Positions 58,811 to 64,000 of a DNA stretch of 64,000 nt are shown in pieces. The position numbers were made by a program, and so were the translations under genes. Within the stretch, counting starts at the first letter, position 1. Every line of letters starts with the position of its first letter. The notes under the pieces were generated by a model. It searched no databases. It worked only from the letters and a program-made list of their open reading frames with translations, and was not told the origin of the DNA. This DNA comes from Niabella sp. (GTDB taxonomy: Bacteria; Bacteroidota; Bacteroidia; Chitinophagales; Chitinophagaceae), in the NCBI RefSeq assembly GCF_030150205.1, contig NZ_JASLGT010000002.1:124001-188000 (forward strand), written 5' to 3'.

Positions 58811-59425
58811 GTGCAATTCTTATGCTACGATACGGCCCTGAATGAGGAGTACACACTGATGCGGCTTCTGCAGCAGTATCCGCGTTACTGCTCACTTTTT
58901 CAGGGCACAGATGATGAACAGATCTGGGATGCGGCGCCGTATCTTTTTGAAGTGGATTCCAATTTCTATGATCTGAGAAGCAACAATGCGCTGATCCGGC
59001 TGGATCATTGTATGCTGCTGGAAACGGATGAACCCATGGAGGCGGTTGTGCCATTCCTGCAGCAGTTTGTATACCGGCATACGGACACCGGGCCCGTTTA
59101 TTTCCGGGTATGGGATCCCCGGGTATTGTTGCAACAGTTACCCGGATGGAGCGAAAAAGAACGCATAAAGTTTTTTGAGTTTTTCGATTGTTTTTATACG
59201 GAGGGTGCAGACAATGCATTGTTGGATCAATGGCAACCGGACGACCGGTATCAGCTCACCAGGGCAACGGTACAGAGAGCAGCGATACTTCCGGATCGTA
59301 TGGTACAGGAAACGGAAGTGCAGGAACTACCGGTTGAAAAGCCGGAGAAGGCCGAAGTGTTTAGGGAGGAGCCGCCCTCCGTTACGGAAGCACCTCCTAA
59401 ACGCAGAAGATTTTTTATTGAGTAA
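58811..59425 (+). CDS. DUF4123 T6SS adaptor (effector-loading chaperone)
   Basis: This 204-residue protein starts at a GTG 4 bp after vgrG, so it is coupled. The DUF4123 domain spans about 1-125: WDAAPYLFEVD, VVPFLQQFVYRHTDTGPVYFRVWDPRVLLQQLP and FFEFFDCFYT. DUF4123 proteins dock particular effectors on their VgrG or PAAR. After an acidic/proline linker (about 165-195) the protein ends APPKRRRFFIE, nearly the same tail as TssK. This placement makes the next genes the likely clients. Confidence 0.88.
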   Translation: MQFLCYDTALNEEYTLMRLLQQYPRYCSLFQGTDDEQIWDAAPYLFEVDSNFYDLRSNNALIRLDHCMLLETDEPMEAVVPFLQQFVYRHTDTGPVYFRVWDPRVLLQQLPGWSEKERIKFFEFFDCFYTEGADNALLDQWQPDDRYQLTRATVQRAAILPDRMVQETEVQELPVEKPEKAEVFREEPPSVTEAPPKRRRFFIE

Positions 59426-59439
59426 AAAAGCAACAATAA

Positions 59440-60066
59440 ATGGGAAAGCCTGCAGCAAGGATCGGAGATATGCATGTATGCCCAATGATTAACGGGCTGG
59501 TGCCCCATGTGGGCGGACCCGTATTGCCGGCGGGGGTACCGAATGTATTGATTGGCGGAATGCCCGCTGCAACAATGGGCGATATGTGCGTGTGCACGGG
59601 CCCTCCTGACGTAATTGTGCTGGGCAGCGCTGGTGTATTGATTGGTGGAAGACCGGCGGCAAGAATGGGCGATACAACCGCTCACGGAGGTAGTATCATG
59701 CTGGGATGTTTTACGGTGTTGATCGGGGATGCTGCTGGTGGCGGTGCCGGGGGAGGTACCGGCATCGGGGGAGGTTTAATTGAAAGCGGAAAGATCGGAG
59801 CAGCTCAGGCTAAAGATATGGCCAATGCCCGGGTATTGAAAGAAGCGGCAAAAAAAGGCGATGTGGTTGCGGAAAAAACAACCCGTGAAGATTTTACAGC
59901 CAGCTTTACGCTGAAGGACGAAGCGCAAAAATCCGTTGCCGGAAAACGATATGAGATCCGGACCAATGATGGCAAGATGCATGAAGGGAAAACGAACGCC
60001 GGAGGTGCCACGGAACCCCTGAACGGATACACCACCGCTGATTGTACGGTGTCATTTCTGAAATAG
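59440..60066 (+). CDS. PAAR-tip protein with C-terminal transthyretin-like domain
   Basis: This 208-residue protein has an N-terminal PAAR cone (about 1-95) with the repeats KPAARIGDMHVCP, MPAATMGDMCVCTGPPD and RPAARMGDTTAHGG, including the His/Cys residues that bind the tip metal. A Gly-rich hinge (about 97-112) and a charged helix follow. The C-terminal domain (about 150-208: FTASFTLKDEAQKSVAGKRYEI, KTNAGGATEPL, TVSFL) resembles the small beta-sandwich extensions often joined to PAAR or VgrG. That domain is more likely a docking module than a toxin. Confidence 0.9.
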   Translation: MGKPAARIGDMHVCPMINGLVPHVGGPVLPAGVPNVLIGGMPAATMGDMCVCTGPPDVIVLGSAGVLIGGRPAARMGDTTAHGGSIMLGCFTVLIGDAAGGGAGGGTGIGGGLIESGKIGAAQAKDMANARVLKEAAKKGDVVAEKTTREDFTASFTLKDEAQKSVAGKRYEIRTNDGKMHEGKTNAGGATEPLNGYTTADCTVSFLK

Positions 60067-60082
60067 AAAAATAAACGGATAT

Positions 60083-62062
60083 ATGTCGGGAAAAGGAGCC
60101 GATACTAAACAGGATTTTGAATTGAACGACATCCGGCAGATGTTGGTCCTCGTACGTTACCAGCCTGCAGGTGTTGCAGGGGCCGATGCGATGCTGGGTG
60201 GTATTTCGGATTCCGTACAGGGTGCGGTTGATAAAGCAGAGTCGGCTGCGGCGGCTATACCCGGCCTCAGCCTGTTCTTTAAGGAGGAAACAGAACCGGA
60301 AAAAAAAAGCGACAAGGAATACAATTACTATAAGAATTATAATGACTGGGATGCTTATATAAAGAAAATGAAAACGGCACTTTCTGATAAATTGCATATT
60401 GATAATGAAGTGCTGGTTTTTGAATTTGATGCTGCTGATGCAGATGGCCGGAAAAAGGAAGGACAGAAATTGTGCGCACAGGTAAAAGCAAAAACAGCTT
60501 CCTGGAAAGGTTACAGTTCCTGTTTTCATTTTATAGGGCTGGGACAAGGTGGTAATGTGGCCAATGAATGCATCCGGGAGCTAAGCCAGGATGAAGGGTT
60601 TAAAAATAAATGGTGGATACAGTCTGTGGTTTATGTAGCTACACCCTTATACCGTTACCAGCATACTTTTGAAGAGGCGGCTGCCTTCAAAGGAAAGGGA
60701 CGGAAATATGCTTTTGGCAATCGTTTTGATCTGACCGCCCAGGTGATCGAATATTTTGAACCCAACGACACATTGCGGAAGCTGATTGCCGGATGCAATG
60801 CCAACCCGGTGTCTGTGTTTACCGGCAAGATCAAAATGCACCTGGTAGCGGCTTTAGCCAACCTGCTGAGCATCGACGGATTTGGAACAGGCAAGGATAA
60901 CGAGGGGCATTTAAATAAGTTAAAACAAACAAAGGATGAAGTACGTGGATTGGTTGAGGAATGTGTCGGCGCTGTCAAAAGCCTTGTAAATGTTGCTCCG
61001 GACCTGGTAAAGCCCGGGGATCTTCCGAAGTTTGATCAGCTGTTAAAAGGCCTTGATGCGATACCCGGGCAATCGGTAAACCGGCTGGAAAAATTCATTG
61101 ATGAAATTAAGCGTGCAGCCCAGGGTACCAGTCTGGATACCAGCCGCATCAAAAAGGAAAAGATATTGAATTTTCTCTGTCCCCTGGTAGATAAGCTTAC
61201 CGAGATGCTGCGGTTGTTTTCGGTAGGATCCGAAACATCCAATGCCACTTTTGACCAGTTGATGAAGCAGGCTGAAGTAAAAAAGATCCGGGCACCGCAA
61301 AATGATACGGTAACGTTCCTGGGCGTGGATGCTTACCTGGAAAAAGTGGCACAGATGGCGGCAGCGGCACAGAAAGCGGCGGAAGAGTCAAAGAAAGAAG
61401 GGCAGGCGCCGGATCCTCAATCTATGGCTGCCATAACATATGATCAGTCTGTAACCATGATCAATACCTGCAGGGCCTGCATTGCAGGGGTAACCGAAAA
61501 GCAGGATCTGGATCTGAGTAAGGCGAATCTGTCCGGGGAAGATAAAGCCCGCGTTGCAACAGCAGTTACAGCCCTGTTGTTGCCCATGATGCCCTCCAAG
61601 AAAAAGTTTTATGCCGAAATATTGCAATACCTGCCGCTTGGAGGTGTAAACGGCTTTCTCTCAAAGCTGACAGGTGATGCTGCATTTGCTCCGTTAAGGC
61701 AGTTAACGGGAACGGTTCTGGGTGATTTTGATGAAGGTACCCCGGAAGAGCCGGGTCTAAAAACCTCCATAAAGAATTTTGATGCGGAACTGGAACGAGT
61801 AAAGGGATTTTTAAACCGGAATAACTACCCGGTGCATAAGGACGCAAACAGTTTGTATTTTATTTATAACAGTCACAACCAGATGTTGAAAAAAGCGTAT
61901 GGACCGGTATTGCAGGTGATCGACAAAGAAACCGGTTACCTGGATTACATGGTGAATTCAGGGGCTTCACATTTCTTCAACCTGGAGAAAAATGAATATA
62001 CGCAGGGCAGTCCGGGAGCAGCGCAGGATGCGATTCCGGCCATGAGGAAGGAGGCGTCCTGA
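60083..62062 (+). CDS. Unknown 659-residue T6SS-linked protein with degenerate lipase-like segment
   Basis: I do not recognise a named family. Residues about 105-200 read like an alpha/beta-hydrolase core: FHFIGLGQGGNVANECIREL has the shape of a nucleophile elbow (GxSxG) but with Gly (154-ish) in place of Ser, followed by a WIQSVVYVATPLYRY strand. The central part (about 250-540) is helical with Lys/Ala-rich segments. The end (about 590-659) is mixed. There is no signal peptide or membrane helix. It lies 16 bp after the PAAR gene and 14 bp before the 217-residue gene. It may be a cargo, a carrier or a structural part. Confidence 0.75.
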   Translation: MSGKGADTKQDFELNDIRQMLVLVRYQPAGVAGADAMLGGISDSVQGAVDKAESAAAAIPGLSLFFKEETEPEKKSDKEYNYYKNYNDWDAYIKKMKTALSDKLHIDNEVLVFEFDAADADGRKKEGQKLCAQVKAKTASWKGYSSCFHFIGLGQGGNVANECIRELSQDEGFKNKWWIQSVVYVATPLYRYQHTFEEAAAFKGKGRKYAFGNRFDLTAQVIEYFEPNDTLRKLIAGCNANPVSVFTGKIKMHLVAALANLLSIDGFGTGKDNEGHLNKLKQTKDEVRGLVEECVGAVKSLVNVAPDLVKPGDLPKFDQLLKGLDAIPGQSVNRLEKFIDEIKRAAQGTSLDTSRIKKEKILNFLCPLVDKLTEMLRLFSVGSETSNATFDQLMKQAEVKKIRAPQNDTVTFLGVDAYLEKVAQMAAAAQKAAEESKKEGQAPDPQSMAAITYDQSVTMINTCRACIAGVTEKQDLDLSKANLSGEDKARVATAVTALLLPMMPSKKKFYAEILQYLPLGGVNGFLSKLTGDAAFAPLRQLTGTVLGDFDEGTPEEPGLKTSIKNFDAELERVKGFLNRNNYPVHKDANSLYFIYNSHNQMLKKAYGPVLQVIDKETGYLDYMVNSGASHFFNLEKNEYTQGSPGAAQDAIPAMRKEAS

Positions 62063-62076
62063 AAAAACATGTAATC

Positions 62077-62730
62077 ATGTTCGACGGATTAGGAGACTAT
62101 TTAAAAGCGCGGGCAATTTGTACCGGGGCAACGGATGAGCAGGTTTATAATTCAATTATGAATTACTGGACCTGGATCTCGCCGCAACCCAATGCCCGGG
62201 CGCATTTGCGGCACTACCGGCATGGCGGCGGCAGTGAATATTCTGAACCGCAGTTGAGCGATTTGTTCAATGCGAATCCACGGATCCGGTCGAAGATTTT
62301 TGATGCTATCGGACGGCAGCTGCGCGCCCGCCCGCATGACGATTCGGGAAGTATTATCGGGCGAGGGGTAGATGATGGACATCCGCCTCCGATCAGCCAG
62401 GAAGACTATGATTCGGAAGACTGGTTGAATGCCAACGGCAACATCGATGAAGTGCACTGGCGTTTGGATGGGGATTATAATCCATATGACAACCGGGAAA
62501 CGGATGAACGGGCCTATCTGCTACGCGCCTTGCGGAGGGGAACGGTTTTTTTGATGCGGGTACAGGTTTCGATCCGGGATCCGTATACCTGGCACCCGTA
62601 TGAAGAACGTCCTACCCAGTGTATTCATCAGGCAATGGAGCGGCTGAAGGCTTCGGGGGCAGCAGATTATATAACAACCGGCACTACCATACTTTCGATG
62701 CCCACTGTGTATTTGCCGGGATGGGTATAG
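62077..62730 (+). CDS. Unknown 217-residue T6SS-linked protein, candidate effector
   Basis: No family is recognised with confidence. The protein is rich in His, Arg, Asp and aromatic residues: HLRHYRHGGGSEYSEPQL (about 43-60), RPHDDSGSIIGRGVDDGHPPP, IDEVHWRLDGDYNPYDNRE and VSIRDPYTWHPYEERPTQ. The H-x2-H-Y-x2-G-x-G-x-x-Y run followed by a strand ending RVQV is reminiscent of DUF3289-like toxins, but this is only an impression. No signal peptide is present. No immunity-like gene lies beside it; tssB follows after 43 bp. Confidence 0.7.
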   Translation: MFDGLGDYLKARAICTGATDEQVYNSIMNYWTWISPQPNARAHLRHYRHGGGSEYSEPQLSDLFNANPRIRSKIFDAIGRQLRARPHDDSGSIIGRGVDDGHPPPISQEDYDSEDWLNANGNIDEVHWRLDGDYNPYDNRETDERAYLLRALRRGTVFLMRVQVSIRDPYTWHPYEERPTQCIHQAMERLKASGAADYITTGTTILSMPTVYLPGWV

Positions 62731-62773
62731 TGTGTAACAAGAACTATGCATAACGTAAAACAGATAATGGATC

Positions 62774-63223
62774 ATGACAGCGGAAATGGATACAGAACAT
62801 TTTAACAACAAGCGGCAACCCACAGAAACGGTGGCTGAGATTGCACCGAACCGGACGCTGATTGCCGGATTATTTACCGCGCATGCACCTTTAAAGCCCA
62901 TTGCCGTATATGGCTTGCAGAACCTGGAAATGGTGTTTGCGCATTATCAGCCGGAGATAACGCTGACACTGGAAGCGGCAACCGGTGGTAATGCACCGGA
63001 AACGCTGCGTTTTCGCAGGCTGGAAGATTTTGAGCCCGAACAGATCGGCAGCCAAAGCGACGTACTAAAACAGGGGAAGTTCCTGGCTGCGGAATATCTG
63101 AAGATCGCCCGGTTATTAAGGGTGGATACTTCTTTAAGACAGAGCCTGACATCGCGGGAAAAGCGATTGGAAGTGCATGCGGGTATAAAAAAAATGATGG
63201 CATTACTGGAACAACATTTATAA
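62774..63223 (+). CDS. tssB: T6SS contractile sheath small subunit TssB
   Basis: This 149-residue protein has the C-terminal TssB signature: ETLRFRRLEDFEPEQIGSQSDVLKQ matches LxFxSxxDFxPExIxxQxxxL. The preceding part (RTLIAGLFTAHAPLKPIAVYGLQNLEMVFAHYQPEITLTL) fits the family's central strands. A helical end (LEVHAGIKKMMALLEQHL) would interlock with TssC. Finding hcp and the start of tssC just downstream supports the assignment. The N-terminus is short, as is usual in subtype iii. Confidence 0.78.
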   Translation: MTAEMDTEHFNNKRQPTETVAEIAPNRTLIAGLFTAHAPLKPIAVYGLQNLEMVFAHYQPEITLTLEAATGGNAPETLRFRRLEDFEPEQIGSQSDVLKQGKFLAAEYLKIARLLRVDTSLRQSLTSREKRLEVHAGIKKMMALLEQHL

Positions 63224-63242
63224 ATGAATTAAAAAAATTTGT

Positions 63243-63722
63243 ATGTCATTTTCAGCGATATTAAAAATTTCGGGCAAGACCTATAATGTGTTGAGTGCTG
63301 CGTATGATTTTAGAAAATCAACCGATCAGTACGGCAAACCAAGAGTAGGAACAGATGGTGGAATGATCAGTCTTACCATTGAATCTTCCCTGGATACCTT
63401 ATTTGTTAAATGGATATTATCGCCTACCATGACGCAGGAGGGAGAAATCATCTTTATGAAGCGGGATACAAAAGCAGCGATGCGAAGGGTTCGGTTTTCG
63501 AATGGGTATTGCATGAATTATTCAGAAACCTTTACCGGGTCAGGCGAAAATCCAATGACCATCGGGCTATTGATCTCCTGTAGTAAAATGGAAATCGATG
63601 GTGAGGTATTTGATAAGTCTAAGTTCTGGGGTGGTGCCGGTTCCGGAGGCAAATCCGGAGCGTCGGAAAGCACGAATAATAATGCCTCCGGCGGGGGTGT
63701 TAGCTCTTTTATCCCCGATTAA
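63243..63722 (+). CDS. hcp: T6SS tube protein Hcp/TssD (Bacteroidota type)
   Basis: This 159-residue protein forms the inner tube. SFSAILKISGKTYNVLSAAYDFRKSTDQYGKP and GGMISLTIESSLDTLFVKWIL, then NPMTIGLLISCSKMEIDG, are the hallmark strands of the Bacteroidota TssD family. The domain is complete by about residue 130. The last ~30 residues are a Gly/Ser/Asn-rich flexible tail ending in FIPD, which makes the protein longer than the usual ~130. The gene sits between tssB and tssC. Confidence 0.92.
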   Translation: MSFSAILKISGKTYNVLSAAYDFRKSTDQYGKPRVGTDGGMISLTIESSLDTLFVKWILSPTMTQEGEIIFMKRDTKAAMRRVRFSNGYCMNYSETFTGSGENPMTIGLLISCSKMEIDGEVFDKSKFWGGAGSGGKSGASESTNNNASGGGVSSFIPD

Positions 63723-63743
63723 TAAGGTAGCACCTGGTTGCAA

Positions 63744-64000
63744 ATGACAACGCGTATAAATGATATGGAAGAATCGTTTTTGATGCCGGAAACGGATGCG
63801 GTGCAGTCCATCCGGGAAGATAACGATGCGGTGCTTCTAGCTTTTATAGAAGCGATGCAATACCTGGATCCAGGCCGGAAGGCGCAGAAGGATCTGTTTC
63901 TGAACGAAGCCGGTTTCCGGGAGGAACGCGCCGGCTTACTGGCCCGTCTTCGTATCTGGGATGCATTGCTGAACACAGATATGGATGCCGGGGAGCTGGC
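63744..64000 (+). CDS. tssC: N-terminal part of T6SS sheath large subunit TssC (cut by window end)
   Basis: Only 85 codons are visible, open to the window end. The start is the ATG at 63744, 21 bp after hcp. The segment AMQYLDPGRKAQKDLFLNEAGFREERAGLL, ending with LRIWDALL, fits the helical N-terminus of the Bacteroidota TssC (DUF5458-like), which packs against TssB. Confidence rests on this pattern and on position after tssB and hcp. A different T6SS gene cannot be excluded from such a short piece. Confidence 0.6.
   Translation, partial: MTTRINDMEESFLMPETDAVQSIREDNDAVLLAFIEAMQYLDPGRKAQKDLFLNEAGFREERAGLLARLRIWDALLNTDMDAGEL

Noticed and set aside
49652..64000. Contractile phage tail, R-type pyocin or extracellular contractile injection system
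   Set aside because: TssK, TssN, TssO, DUF4123 and an Hcp of the TssD type point to T6SS subtype iii. No capsid, terminase, lysis or tail-fibre genes are seen.
1..64000. tRNA, rRNA and riboswitch genes
   Set aside because: I scanned the intergenic regions by eye and saw no cloverleaf, rRNA-like or known riboswitch pattern; a covariance-model search would be needed to exclude small RNAs.

Overview
The window is a stretch of chromosome from a Bacteroidota bacterium, most likely a member of the Chitinophagaceae. The evidence is a SusC/SusD pair, TonB-linked receptors, the futalosine route to menaquinone (mqnB, mqnD), Bacteroidota-type RpoZ, DUF4271 and DUF4296 proteins, TAnnTTTG promoter elements, and a type VI secretion system of the Bacteroidota-restricted subtype iii. 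I see no tRNA, rRNA, CRISPR array, insertion sequence or prophage.

Left part (1-10.4 kb): the tail of an unknown gene, three tandem copies of a ~195-202 bp intergenic repeat, a TonB-dependent siderophore receptor, a Xre/MbcA-type antitoxin plus RES toxin pair with unusual paired direct repeats in front of it, a four-gene operon of exported proteins (two Gfo/Idh/MocA oxidoreductases, DUF6807, ThuA), and an ECF sigma factor. Middle part (10.4-49.6 kb): mostly housekeeping and envelope genes. These are uvrA, an MG2/plug surface protein with a nitronate monooxygenase, a lipoprotein subtilase, an LPG-synthase-like membrane protein with an LTA-synthase-like sulfatase-fold enzyme, a GT39 glycosyltransferase, TauE/SafE with DUF1634, a pterin operon (two PTPS paralogues, folE) that ends in fabD, mqnB/mqnD, coaBC-DUF4296-class IV aminotransferase, DUF4271-hemD-bamD-rpoZ, a BSP-type metalloprotease, a GNAT enzyme, susCD with an S9 peptidase, a BamA/TamA-like outer-membrane protein and hemW.

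Right part (49.65-64 kb): a T6SSiii locus made of two divergent operons. The leftward operon (tssG, tssN, tssK, tssO, tssP, tssE/gp25, tssF) encodes baseplate and membrane-complex parts. The rightward operon (vgrG, a DUF4123 adaptor, a PAAR-tip protein with a C-terminal domain, a 659-residue protein with a degenerate lipase motif, a 217-residue unknown protein, tssB, hcp, and the start of tssC) encodes the spike, cargo and tube/sheath. The 659- and 217-residue proteins sit between tip and sheath genes, with no obvious immunity gene. They are the most likely undescribed components here.

Several intergenic regions hold non-coding structure: a dispersed repeat family (97-693, 23114-23260, about 25321-25395, 46284-46590), clean rho-independent terminators, a long palindrome between the ECF sigma gene and uvrA, and a promoter/operator arrangement upstream of susC. 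Functions were assigned by reading motifs and gene context; no database search was possible.
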